NCBI RefSeq assembly: GCF_003604195.1
Contig: NZ_QXGR01000008.1
Coordinates: 62,001-126,000, forward strand
Reading direction: 5' to 3'
Length of the DNA: 64,000 nt
Source of the DNA: Simplicispira lacusdiani
Lineage (GTDB): Bacteria; Pseudomonadota; Gammaproteobacteria; Burkholderiales; Burkholderiaceae_C
Under the pieces are notes generated by a model. It saw nothing but the letters and a program-made list of their open reading frames with translations, was not told the origin of the DNA and searched no databases. Position 1 is the first letter of the stretch; each line of letters begins with the position of its first letter. Positions 34,946 to 44,776 of this stretch are shown piece after piece. A program made the translations under genes and the position numbers.

Positions 34946-35708
34946 ATTTTCTTCACGCGCTCAGAAGCCGCGCTTTTTGCTGCTGAAATTCTTCAATACT
35001 TAGTACGCCCGCATCACGCAGCTCGGCGAGCTTTTTAAGTTCATCGGCGACAGACCCCGATGGAAGTTTCGGTGCGTCGTTCGTACTCGCGGCCTTGTCT
35101 TCAAGGTCTGCACGCTTGATCAATACTTCAATCAATCCGTGCCAGTGACGTGCCTGCTGAATCGCCTGTTTGTAAATAAAGCCATCCTTCTTCGTTTCCA
35201 AGTCAAGGAAATTAATGTCGTGAAGAGGGTTCGTGGTGTCGTTGACAGTCAACCGAAGATCAATTTTTTTGATCTTGCCAGATGTCTGTGTTTTCCCGGA
35301 AAGACCACCAATTATTGCCCCTACACCACCAAGTGCGAGGCCTCCAATCAATGCGCCTCCAAGCTGGCTTGAGCGTACAGTTTTAGTAACTGTTGCACCG
35401 TCTTCGAAAATCTCGGAGGAAAGTAAATTCTTGTATACAAAAACCCTCGTGGTTACATTTTGCTGCCTGTGGTCAATTAGACAAATTTTCTTACGCTGCT
35501 CATCAATGGCGAGGCCAGTGTTTCCGTCCGACCCGATAACTTTCTGCGTAGTCGAAAAATCCTTGATGCCGCCAAGATGATCATCCATTGCCTTTTTCTT
35601 GTTTGATGTATTGATCGCCTGAATGACGGCAACCACCACTGCACCGACCACAATGATGATTACCCAAGTCCAAAAATCCATCAGATTCCCCTTTCTTGTA
35701 ATGCCCAA
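34880..35708 (-). mobile_element. Integron gene cassette (single, SHOCT-domain gene)
   Basis: Delimited by identical core sites GTTGGGC: the one just upstream of the gene (attI side) and the R' of its own attC. The 829-bp unit holds one gene and almost no spacer, and is markedly AT-richer than its surroundings. It is oriented away from an integrase remnant at 35847, the normal integron layout. No second cassette was recognised beyond the attC. Confidence 0.8.
34953..35681 (-). CDS. Cassette-encoded membrane protein with C-terminal SHOCT domain
   Basis: 242 residues. An N-terminal transmembrane helix (FWTWVIIIVVGAVVVAVIQ, residues 3-21) is followed by a soluble beta-rich domain (about 30-105), a glycine-zipper stretch GGALIGGLALGGVGAIIGGL (about 108-127) and a C-terminal SHOCT motif LKKLAELRDAGVLSIEEFQQ (about 217-236). 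SHOCT modules are found on many unrelated proteins and are thought to mediate oligomerisation; no activity is known here. The start MDFWTW was chosen for its AGGGGAA ribosome-binding site. Its base composition is unlike the host genes. Expression would depend on a cassette promoter in the former integrase region. Confidence 0.8.
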   Translation of the reverse strand: MDFWTWVIIIVVGAVVVAVIQAINTSNKKKAMDDHLGGIKDFSTTQKVIGSDGNTGLAIDEQRKKICLIDHRQQNVTTRVFVYKNLLSSEIFEDGATVTKTVRSSQLGGALIGGLALGGVGAIIGGLSGKTQTSGKIKKIDLRLTVNDTTNPLHDINFLDLETKKDGFIYKQAIQQARHWHGLIEVLIKRADLEDKAASTNDAPKLPSGSVADELKKLAELRDAGVLSIEEFQQQKARLLSA

Positions 35709-35709
35709 C
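35703..35709 (-). other. Integron core site (probable attI) upstream of the cassette
   Basis: GTTGGGC on the minus strand, 22 bases before the cassette start codon, fits the G^TTRRRY recombination core. No matching R'' arm was found within 70 bases upstream, as expected for attI rather than attC. Confidence 0.65.
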
Positions 35710-35814
35710 GTAATGTAGACCGCACCAAGCCGCAGGCCATATCTGGCACTTGCAATCTAAATTGGTTCGGCAAAAGTGCTGCGAGCAGCCTGCTGCCTGG
35801 TTCAGCAGCACATG

Positions 35815-35834
35815 CGCTGTATGTAATTTCAGTA
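35815..35834 (+). promoter_or_regulatory. LexA box of the integrase remnant
   Basis: CGCTGTATGTAATTTCAGTA contains CTG-N10-CAG with the CAGTA flank of the LexA consensus, 12 bases before the remnant's ATG. Integron integrase promoters are known to be SOS-controlled through such a box. Confidence 0.75.
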
Positions 35835-35846
35835 CTAAATTCAGCC

Positions 35847-35999
35847 ATGAAACCCGCCGCCCCTCCTGTGTTGCGCACCGCACAGTTGCTGGATCAGTCC
35901 CGCGAATGCATTCGTTCCAAACACTATATCTTGCGCACGGAGTTGAGCCATGCCATGGCCCGTACACCATCAACTGACGGCTTTGCGGGTCTTAGCTGA
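35847..35999 (+). pseudogene. intI: Integron integrase (intI) 5' remnant
   Basis: 50 codons, too short for a normal gene. The peptide begins MKPAAPPVLRTAQ and continues LLDQSRECIRSKHYILRTE, closely matching the start of IntI tyrosine recombinases (IntI1 begins MKTATAPLPPLRS and has LDQLRERIRYLHYSLRTE). After residue 32 the similarity stops (LSHAMARTPS) and the frame soon ends at TGA; the remaining ~290 residues, including the catalytic tyrosine domain, are gone. Orientation opposite to the cassette, the LexA box and the attI core before it all fit. The gap from 36000 to 36099 has no gene. The cassette can no longer be moved by this integrase. Confidence 0.78.
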
Positions 36000-36099
36000 A
36001 GGAGGAGCGCTCCGGGTCGAAACCAGCCAAGCGCCACGGTCATCAAGCCGTCATCCCACACTGCTGCAATACCGGGCAGGAAACCGTCCACCCTGCCCC

Positions 36100-36657
36100 A
36101 TGATGCTGCTCAAGACCGACAAAGCCCGCCTCGAACTGCAGCCCGGCGTGCGCACGCTGAGCCTGCGGGAGCGCTCGCTGCTGTTGCTGGCCGACGGCAA
36201 GCCCCTGCACGAACTGCAGGCCATGTACAACGGCGAGGGGCGGCAGATAGTCGATGAGCTGGTGCACGCGGGCTACCTCTGCCCGCCGGTGCCGCAGGCG
36301 GATGACGATGGCCTGCCCGCCACCGCGTCGCCCATCGTGCTGGCGCAGCACGTGCCGCTGCGCTCGCTGGCGGGCACGCGCATGTACCTGTTCGATATTT
36401 GCGAGCGCATGTTCGCGCGGCGCAACCCGCAACTGGCCGAGCAGTACCGTGCGGCACTGCGTGGCGCGCGCGACCGCTGGAGCATGCTGGACGTGGGCGA
36501 GGCGCTGCTGGAGGAGGTGGGCTACCTGGCCGGCGCCGAGCGGGCCGCAGTGATCCGCGAGCGCATGGTGCAGTTGCTGCCCGAGGAGGCCGCGCCCGCC
36601 TCGTCTGGTCCGAGTTCGGCGCGCTTCAGGCCGCAGCCAGCCGCCACAGCGATGTGA
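36100..36657 (+). CDS. Conserved hypothetical protein (185 aa)
   Basis: No named family recognised. The N-terminal ~75 residues (ARLELQPGVRTLSLRERSLL, ADGKPLHELQ, then GRQIVDELVHAGYLCPP) look like a winged-helix-type fold as seen in small regulatory or adaptor proteins. A second helical region (about 90-165) includes GTRMYLFDICERMFARRNPQ and LDVGEALLEEVGYLAGAERA. The start was placed at MMLLKTDKAR. Its last 11 codons overlap the 3' end of the convergent methyltransferase gene, and they encode a low-complexity tail, so the end may not be functional. Confidence 0.7.
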   Translation: MMLLKTDKARLELQPGVRTLSLRERSLLLLADGKPLHELQAMYNGEGRQIVDELVHAGYLCPPVPQADDDGLPATASPIVLAQHVPLRSLAGTRMYLFDICERMFARRNPQLAEQYRAALRGARDRWSMLDVGEALLEEVGYLAGAERAAVIRERMVQLLPEEAAPASSGPSSARFRPQPAATAM

Positions 36658-37774
36658 CCTCGGCCGCGCGCGCGGCGTGCAGCGCGTCGCTGGCGTCCTG
36701 CGCCTTGCCGTGGCGCGGGCGCACATCTTCACGGCCCAGCACGCGCAGGCCGCCTGCGGCGATCCAGCCCAGCAGTTCGTCGCGCGTGCGCAAGCCCAGG
36801 TGTTCGGCCAGGTCGGACAGCAGCAGCCAGCCTTCGCCGCCGGGCTCCAGGTGTTCGCGCAGTCCGGCCAGAAAGCCCTTGAGCATGCGGCTGCCTTCGT
36901 CGTACACCGCCTGCTCGATGGCCGAGCTGGGCCGCGCGGGCAGCCAGGGCGGGTTGCAGACCACGAGCGGCGCGCGCCCGGGCGGAAACAGGTCGGCCGC
37001 CAGCAGCTCGACGCGGCCCTGCAGGCCCAGGCGCTGCAGGTTGTCCTGCGCGCAGGCCAGGGCACGCGGCGCCAGTTCGGTGGCTACCACGCGGCGCACA
37101 CCCCGGCGCGCCAGCACGGCCGCCAGCACGCCGGTGCCGGTGCCGATGTCGAACGCGAGTTCCTTGGACGGCAACGCGGCTTGCGCCACGAGGTCGATGT
37201 ATTCACCGCGCACCGGCGAGAACACGCCGTAGTGCGGGTGGATGCGGTTGTTCGGGCCAGCGCCCAGGGCAGGGATTTCCACGCCCTTCTTGCGCCATTC
37301 GTGTGCACCGACGATGCCCAGCAGTTCACGCAGCGACACCACGCTGGCCTCGCCGCTGGCGGGGCCCCAGGCCTCCTGGCAGGCTGCGCGCCAGTCGGGC
37401 GCGCGGCGCAAGGCGATGCTGTAGTCGCCCTCCACCGGAATCAGCACGGCCCCCAGGGTGCGCGCGCGCTGTGCCTGTGCCTGCCGGTGCAGGTGGAACT
37501 GCTCGGCGGGGGTGGCGGCCGCCATCTTTTGCGCGGCCTTGGCCGCCGCCTTGGCGGGCTTGCGGTCGGCGCGGCGCATCAGCGCCTGCAGCAGATGCCG
37601 CGCGTTCTGGAAGTCACCGCGCCACAGCAGGCCAGTGCCGGCGCAAGCCAGGCGGTAGGCGCTGTCGGCCGCCAGGGTATCGTCGGCCAACTCCACGCGG
37701 CGCGGCGCGGCGGCGCCGCTCTCGGAACGCCAGCGCGCACTGCGCACCTCGCCCTGTTCGTTCCATTCAATCAT
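36626..37774 (-). CDS. Class I SAM-dependent methyltransferase (NPPW type)
   Basis: 382 residues. The catalytic domain (about residues 175-380) has SAM motif I AFDIGTGTGVLAAVLARRG (about 208-226), ATELAPRALACAQDN, and the NPPW motif (VVCNPPWLPARP, about 268-279), typical of enzymes methylating an exocyclic or amide nitrogen in nucleic acid or protein (RlmG, PrmB-like). The N-terminal ~170 residues form a separate helical region with an Ala/Lys-rich stretch (KPAKAAAKAAQKMAAATPAE). The target is unknown. The gene overlaps its convergent neighbour by 32 bases. Confidence 0.82.
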   Translation of the reverse strand: MIEWNEQGEVRSARWRSESGAAAPRRVELADDTLAADSAYRLACAGTGLLWRGDFQNARHLLQALMRRADRKPAKAAAKAAQKMAAATPAEQFHLHRQAQAQRARTLGAVLIPVEGDYSIALRRAPDWRAACQEAWGPASGEASVVSLRELLGIVGAHEWRKKGVEIPALGAGPNNRIHPHYGVFSPVRGEYIDLVAQAALPSKELAFDIGTGTGVLAAVLARRGVRRVVATELAPRALACAQDNLQRLGLQGRVELLAADLFPPGRAPLVVCNPPWLPARPSSAIEQAVYDEGSRMLKGFLAGLREHLEPGGEGWLLLSDLAEHLGLRTRDELLGWIAAGGLRVLGREDVRPRHGKAQDASDALHAARAAEVTSLWRLAAA

Positions 37775-37830
37775 GGGAGCCTTTTAGTAAACCATGGCGC
37801 CGAGAAGCACACGCGCCGCAAAACACTGGC

Positions 37831-37952
37831 GCGGCCCAGGCCAGCGGCCCCCGCGCAAGGGCCGCCCCGCCGCGCTGGGGGCGTCCCCCTTCCGCATCGC
37901 GCAGCGATGCCAGAGAAGGGGGAAGGAGCGCAGCGACACAGGGGGTTGTTCC
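37831..37952. repeat. GC-rich dispersed intergenic repeat, full copy
   Basis: Inverted relative to the copy at 2681: CGGCCCAGGCCAGCGGCCCC, GCAAGGGCCGCCCCGC, then CGCATCGCGCAGCGATGCCA and AGAAGGGGGAAGGAGCGCAG. It fills the gap between the methyltransferase start and the GNAT stop and contains about 37 bp missing from the other copy. GCATCGCGCAGCGATGC is a hairpin. Confidence 0.72.
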
Positions 37953-38470
37953 TAGTTCAACGGCCGCTTGAGGCGCACTTCCTCGATCTTGACGCCACCG
38001 ACCACGGCGGTCTTGGCGGTGGTCATTTCGCGCTTAAAGCCGGCCAGCTCGTGGAAGCGCAGGGCGCGCTCGTTGCGCAGCGGCACCCAGGCGGTGACGT
38101 TGGTGCAGCCTTCTTCCTGCAGGCCGTCGCGCGCGGCGTCCCACAGCGCCAGGCCCACGCCCTTGTTCCAATGGGTGGGGGCGGCGTAGATGGCCCAGAT
38201 TTCACCGGTGGTGGGGCGCGACTTTTCATCGCGCGAGCGGTCGAAGCCAACAAAGCCGACGATCTTCTCGTCTTCCACGGCCACCTGCACCTGGGGCTCG
38301 CAATATTCAATGGCTTCGCGCCAGTAGGCCTGGCGCTTTTCAACGGAGAGATTCTTCAACTGATCGTCGGGCACCAGGCCTTTGTAGGCTGCCTGTGCGG
38401 CAATGGTGTGGATCTGGGCAATGGCTTTTGCATCGCGAAGCGTGGCGGGACGAACCTGGATACTGGACAT
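37952..38470 (-). CDS. GNAT family N-acetyltransferase
   Basis: 172 residues of the GCN5-related acetyltransferase fold, transferring an acetyl group from acetyl-CoA to an unidentified amine. IQVRPATLRDAKAIAQIHTI opens the fold; VGFVGFDRSRDE and EIWAIYAAPTHWNKGVGLAL (motif A, with the pyrophosphate-binding turn modified to HWNKGVGLAL) and LRNERALRFHELAGFKRE (motif B) are clear. The start MSSIQVRP was chosen; the frame is open upstream but without homology. The stop lies at the edge of a repeat. Confidence 0.85.
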   Translation of the reverse strand: MSSIQVRPATLRDAKAIAQIHTIAAQAAYKGLVPDDQLKNLSVEKRQAYWREAIEYCEPQVQVAVEDEKIVGFVGFDRSRDEKSRPTTGEIWAIYAAPTHWNKGVGLALWDAARDGLQEEGCTNVTAWVPLRNERALRFHELAGFKREMTTAKTAVVGGVKIEEVRLKRPLN

Positions 38471-38600
38471 GAAAAAACCGACCGAAAACGGACTGACAAA
38501 AAACGAAACGGAGCGGCATTGTCGCCGCAAATGAAAAACGCCCCTGTGCGGAGCACGGAGGCGGTGTGTGATGGCAGGCCCAGAGCAGGCCTGGCAACCC

Positions 38601-40040
38601 TCAGAACAGGCGCCGCAGCAGGCCCATGACCTGGTCGAAACGCGCGCCGTAGGGCGGATAGAACAGATGCCCCATGGCCCAGCGCGATTGCACCAGCACG
38701 GACTTCTGGTGGCAAAAGCGCAGGAAGCCCAGCTCGCCGTGGTAGGCGCCCCAGCCGCTGTCGCCCACGCCGCCAAACGGCAGGCCGTCGTGGGCGATGT
38801 GCATCAGCGTGTCGTTCACCGTCACGCCGCCGCTCACGGTGCGGCGCAGCACGTCATCGCGCACGCCGGTATCGCTGCCGAACCAGTACAGCGCCAGCGG
38901 GCGCGGGCCGCTGTTGATGTGGGTGATGGCGTCGTCGAGCCGCTCGTAGGAGATCACGGGCAGGATGGGGCCGAAGATTTCCTCCTGCATGAGCTGCATG
39001 CCCGAGGTGGCGCCAAACACCAGCACCGGCGCCATCTGGCGGCTGGTGCCGCCGTCCTGCACGGCGGCGGACGGGTCGGGCATGCTGCCTGGCGCTGGGT
39101 CCATGCTCTGCACCTCGGCGCCCTGGGTCTGGGCCTGCTGCAGCATGGTGCGCAGGCGCGCCAGGTGGCGCGGGCTGATGATGGAGGCGTAGTCGGGGTT
39201 GCCCGCGATGCGCGGGAACAGCTTGGCCACGGCGGCACGGAAGGCCTCGGCGAACGCGGCCTCGCGGCCCCGGGGCAGCAGCACGTAATCGGGCGCGATG
39301 CAGGTCTGGCCGGCATTGAGCAGCTTGCCGTGCGCGATCTTGATGGCCGCTTCCTGCAGGTCGCAACTGGCGTCGATGATGCAGGGCGACTTGCCGCCGA
39401 GTTCGAGCGTGGTGGGCGTGAGGTTGGCGGCGGCCGCCTGCGCCACCTTGCGGCCCACGGCGGTGGAGCCGGTGAACACCAGGTGGTCGAACGGCAGCGC
39501 GCAGAAGGCGCTGGAGAGGGCCGCGTCGCCCTGCACCACGCAGACTTCGTCAGGCGTGAAGAACTGGCCGATCAGCAGCGCCATCTGGGCCGCGGTGTGG
39601 GGCGTGAGTTCGCTGGGCTTGATCATCACGCGGTTGCCCGCCGCCAGCGCGCTGATGGCGGGCGCCAGCGCGAGCTGCACCGGGTAGTTCCAGGGCGAGA
39701 CCACGCCCACCACGCCCAGCGGCTGGCGCTGGATCATGGCGCTGGCGGGCTGCAGGAAGATGGGGGTGCGCACCTTCTGCGGCTTCATCCAGCGGCCCAG
39801 GTGGCGCAGGGTGTGGCCGATCAGGGAGCGCAGCACGAACATGTCGGCCACCTCGGTGAGGCGCTGCGAGCGCACGCCGAAGTCGGCCTGCACGGCGGCG
39901 GCCAGCGTGGGCCCGTGCTCGTCGAGGAGCTTGCGCATGCGCAGGATGCGCTCGCGGCGCACCACCAGGGGCACGTCCACCTGGGCGCGGCTGGCCTGGT
40001 ACTGGGCGTCAAACAGGGCTTGGAGGTCGACAGTGTTCAT
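38601..40040 (-). CDS. calB: Coniferyl aldehyde dehydrogenase-like aldehyde dehydrogenase
   Basis: A 479-residue NAD(P)-dependent aldehyde dehydrogenase. Catalytic Glu in TLELGGKSP (about residue 209) and Cys in NAGQTCIAPDYVLLP (about residue 243), with FTGSTAVGRKV in the Rossmann fold and SPWNYPVQLALAPAISALAA near residue 115. The short ALDH length and QTCIAPDYVL are typical of the coniferyl aldehyde dehydrogenase (CalB) group, which oxidises lignin-derived aldehydes, and of fatty aldehyde dehydrogenases; aromatic substrate is inferred from that group only. No lignin-degradation genes are adjacent. Confidence 0.82.
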   Translation of the reverse strand: MNTVDLQALFDAQYQASRAQVDVPLVVRRERILRMRKLLDEHGPTLAAAVQADFGVRSQRLTEVADMFVLRSLIGHTLRHLGRWMKPQKVRTPIFLQPASAMIQRQPLGVVGVVSPWNYPVQLALAPAISALAAGNRVMIKPSELTPHTAAQMALLIGQFFTPDEVCVVQGDAALSSAFCALPFDHLVFTGSTAVGRKVAQAAAANLTPTTLELGGKSPCIIDASCDLQEAAIKIAHGKLLNAGQTCIAPDYVLLPRGREAAFAEAFRAAVAKLFPRIAGNPDYASIISPRHLARLRTMLQQAQTQGAEVQSMDPAPGSMPDPSAAVQDGGTSRQMAPVLVFGATSGMQLMQEEIFGPILPVISYERLDDAITHINSGPRPLALYWFGSDTGVRDDVLRRTVSGGVTVNDTLMHIAHDGLPFGGVGDSGWGAYHGELGFLRFCHQKSVLVQSRWAMGHLFYPPYGARFDQVMGLLRRLF

Positions 40041-40099
40041 CCGCGCATCATAGGGCGGCGCCCCTCGTCCGTGTCGGGATTAGAGGGGCCGGTCTATGT

Positions 40100-40453
40100 T
40101 CACGAACCGCCGGGCTCGCGTGGCTGCACGTCGGTCACGTCTTCGGCACCGGGCAGCGGGCGCAGATGGACCGGCGTCTGCGCCCGGGCTTCCGGCGCGC
40201 CGGGCGATGCGGCGTCCGCGCGGCTCCAGCGGCCGCCGGAACGGTACACGGTGTTCCAGGCCGTGCGCGGGTCGATGCGCGCCGCCCAGGGGGTGACGGG
40301 GCGCCCGGTCAGGCGCGCCCACAGCAGGCGCAGGCCCCAGGCCAGGGCCAGCACCAGCCCCGCCGCGAGCAGGCTCAGGAAGAACACCAGGCCCACGGCC
40401 AGCAGCAGCAGGCGCACCACGAAGCGGGCCAGGCCCGCGAGCAGATCGTTCAA
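40100..40453 (-). CDS. Small predicted membrane protein
   Basis: Unrecognised. 117 residues: a long hydrophobic region (FVVRLLLLAVGLVFFLSLLA then GLVLALAWGLRLLW, about residues 11-45) that can form two membrane helices, then a polar Pro/Arg-rich tail (TGRPVTPWAARIDPRTAWNTVYR). A TTG start is proposed because GGAGG lies four bases before it; the frame stays open upstream through a dispersed repeat, which would give a 137-residue form. Located between calB and clpB on the same strand. Confidence 0.6.
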   Translation of the reverse strand: MNDLLAGLARFVVRLLLLAVGLVFFLSLLAAGLVLALAWGLRLLWARLTGRPVTPWAARIDPRTAWNTVYRSGGRWSRADAASPGAPEARAQTPVHLRPLPGAEDVTDVQPREPGGS

Positions 40454-40470
40454 GCAACCTCCAAGAAATT

Positions 40471-40530
40471 TGAATAAAAATAGCCTGCAGCGCCCATCCA
40501 TAAAGCGCCACAAGCTATTCTATTCATAGC
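40471..40530. repeat. Short AT-rich dispersed repeat, copy 6, probable clpB terminator
   Basis: TGAATAAAAATAGCCTGCAG, CGCCCATCC, AAAGCGCCACAAGCTATTC. On the clpB strand it forms AATAGCTTGTGGCGC paired with GCGCTGCAGGCTATT (three of 15 positions wobble or mismatch) followed by a T-run, four bases after the clpB stop. It can act as the intrinsic terminator. Confidence 0.7.
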
Positions 40531-40533
40531 AAA

Positions 40534-43134
<2,601 letters not shown>

Positions 43135-43232
43135 GGGTGTGGTTCTCCTGTTGCCCCACAGCTTAGGCCCAGGCCGCATTTTTCAACCGCCGCGCCGCGA
43201 TGGAAAGGCGGCGCCCTCTAAATTCCGCTTGA

Positions 43233-43251
43233 CCTTGAAGCTTCTTCAAGG
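43233..43251. promoter_or_regulatory. Inverted repeat between clpB and the transglutaminase gene
   Basis: CCTTGAAG-CTT-CTTCAAGG, an 8-bp perfect dyad with 3-bp spacer, lies 14 bases before the transglutaminase-like gene and 98 bases before clpB. Each arm contains CTTGAA, the -35 half of a sigma-32 promoter, so it could be a regulator site or a heat-shock promoter element. The role is undetermined. Confidence 0.4.
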
Positions 43252-43265
43252 TTTTCAATGGCGCC

Positions 43266-43982
43266 ATGACCTCCATCGACACCCCCACCCTGCTGCGCCA
43301 GACCCCCATCCTCGACCACACGCACCCGCGCATCCAGGCGCTGGTCGCGCAGCGCAGCTGGCGCCAGCTCCCGGAGCGCGAGCGCATCGGCGCCATCTAC
43401 GGCTTCGTGCGCGACGAGATCGCTTTCGGCTACAACCTGGCCGACGACCTGCCCGCCTCGCGCGTGCTGGCCGACGGCATCGGGCAATGCAACACCAAGG
43501 GCACGCTGTTCATGGCGCTGCTGCGCGCCTGCGGCATCCCGTGCCGGCTGCACGGCTTCACCATCGACAAGGCGCTGCAGAAGGGCGCCATCACTGGCGC
43601 GGCCTACCTTCTCGCGCCGCGCAGCATCGTGCACAGCTGGGTGGAGGTGTGGTTCGAGGGCCGCTGGCTGGAGCTGGAGGGCTTCATCCTCGACGGCGCC
43701 TATCTGCGCGCCCTGCAGCGGCGTTTCGCCACGCACCAGGGGCCGTTTTGCGGCTATGGCGCCGCCACGCCCGACCTGCAGCACCCGCCGGTCGACTGGC
43801 GGGGCGGCAACACCTACATCCAGAAGGAGGGCATCAACCACGACTTCGGCGTGTTCGACGACCCCGACGCCTTCTACGCGCGCCACGGCGCCAACCTGTC
43901 GGGCTTCAAGCGCTGGCTGTTCCAGGCCGTGGTGCGTCGCTGGATGAACCGCAACGTGGCGCGCATCCGTGCCGGCGGCTGA
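43266..43982 (+). CDS. Transglutaminase-like domain protein
   Basis: A 238-residue soluble protein with a papain-like transglutaminase core. The presumed catalytic triad is visible: Cys in GIGQCNTKGTLFMALLRACG (about residue 76), His in SIVHSWVEVWF (about residue 121) and a following Asp/Glu strand LELEGFILD. Bacterial members are mostly amide hydrolases or peptidases of unknown substrate. There is no signal peptide. Divergent from clpB across the CTTGAAG dyad and followed, 15 bases after its stop, by inverted-repeat element B. Confidence 0.82.
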   Translation: MTSIDTPTLLRQTPILDHTHPRIQALVAQRSWRQLPERERIGAIYGFVRDEIAFGYNLADDLPASRVLADGIGQCNTKGTLFMALLRACGIPCRLHGFTIDKALQKGAITGAAYLLAPRSIVHSWVEVWFEGRWLELEGFILDGAYLRALQRRFATHQGPFCGYGAATPDLQHPPVDWRGGNTYIQKEGINHDFGVFDDPDAFYARHGANLSGFKRWLFQAVVRRWMNRNVARIRAGG

Positions 43983-43997
43983 GCCTGAGTCGGCTCA

Positions 43998-44263
43998 GAA
44001 CGTGTTTACGATCTTTTCATGGAGCCCGTTGCCCCGCAAAGGCAGTGGCTGCAAGGCGCAAACCGCAGCCGGGCTGGTGGCCCGGCGAGGATTTGCAACG
44101 CCGCAGACGGCGCCTTTGCGGGGCAACCCTTCGGGCAAGGCAGCAAGAAGCCGCACTCGTCGTTGCGCACCTTGCCCAGGCCCCCAGCATGGCCTGCGGC
44201 GCGCGCCTAGATTGCGGCTTCTTGCTGCCTTGCGGGCTCCATGAAAAGATCGTAAACACGTTC
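43998..44263. mobile_element. MITE-like element B with long perfect terminal inverted repeats
   Basis: Ends are perfect inverted repeats of 31 bp (outer 20: GAACGTGTTTACGATCTTTT), flanked by a 3-bp TCA duplication (43995-43997 and 44264-44266), a TNA-type target as in several IS5-family groups. Inside, two hairpins match element A in position but not in sequence: arms 44029-44043/44112-44126 (15 of 15) enclosing GCCGGGC/GCCCGGC, and 44135-44154/44214-44233 (20 of 20). CTCGTCGTTGC and GCGCCTAGATT are identical to element A. No transposase ORF. The right-hand TCA is the moaE stop codon. Confidence 0.8.
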
Positions 44264-44776
44264 TCAGGCGTTGGGCGCCGCCGTGATGCCCCAGCGCGCC
44301 AGCGCGGCGTCGTCGCTCACGCGCGCATCGACCCAGCGCGCGCCCTGGGCGGTTGCTTCCTTCTTCCAGAACGGCGCCTGGGTTTTCAGGTAGTCCATGA
44401 GGAACTCGCAGGCCTCGAAGCTCGCGCCCCGGTGCGCCGAGGTCACGGCCACCAGCACGATCTGGTCGAGCGGCGCGAGCAGGCCCACGCGGTGGATGAC
44501 GCGCGCGCCGAAGATGTCGAAGCGCGCCATGGCGGCGTCGATCATGGCCTCGATCGATTTCTCGGTCATGCCGGGGTAGTGCTCCAGTTCCATCGAGGCC
44601 ACGGCGTCGCCCTCGGCCCCATTGCGGTCACGCACGGTGCCGACGAAGCAGCACACGGCGCCCACGCGCTTGTCCTGGGCGCGCAGGGCGGCCAGCTCGG
44701 CGGAAGCGTCGAAATCCTGGGTCTGGATGGAAACACGCGGGGTGGTCATGGTCATGGTCGTGGCGGTGCAAGTCAT
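44264..44776 (-). CDS. moaE: Molybdopterin synthase catalytic subunit MoaE
   Basis: Large subunit of molybdopterin synthase, which inserts two sulfurs from MoaD thiocarboxylate into cPMP. 170 residues. Conserved GAVCCFVGTVRDRNG (about 47-61), LELEHYPGMTEKSIEAMIDA-type region, HRVGLLAPLDQIVLVAVTSAHRGASFEACEF with the active-site His-Arg, and the Lys in APFWKKEAT. The start was set at the ATG overlapping the upstream gene's stop (ATGA); internal ATGs 7 and 9 codons later are alternatives. It is separated from moaD by about 4.5 kb of unrelated genes. Element B abuts its stop. Confidence 0.92.
   Translation of the reverse strand: MTCTATTMTMTTPRVSIQTQDFDASAELAALRAQDKRVGAVCCFVGTVRDRNGAEGDAVASMELEHYPGMTEKSIEAMIDAAMARFDIFGARVIHRVGLLAPLDQIVLVAVTSAHRGASFEACEFLMDYLKTQAPFWKKEATAQGARWVDARVSDDAALARWGITAAPNA

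Noticed and set aside
35139..35580. Two ORFs on + inside the cassette
   Set aside because: They are antisense to the SHOCT-domain gene, overlap each other, lack good ribosome-binding sites and show no motifs.
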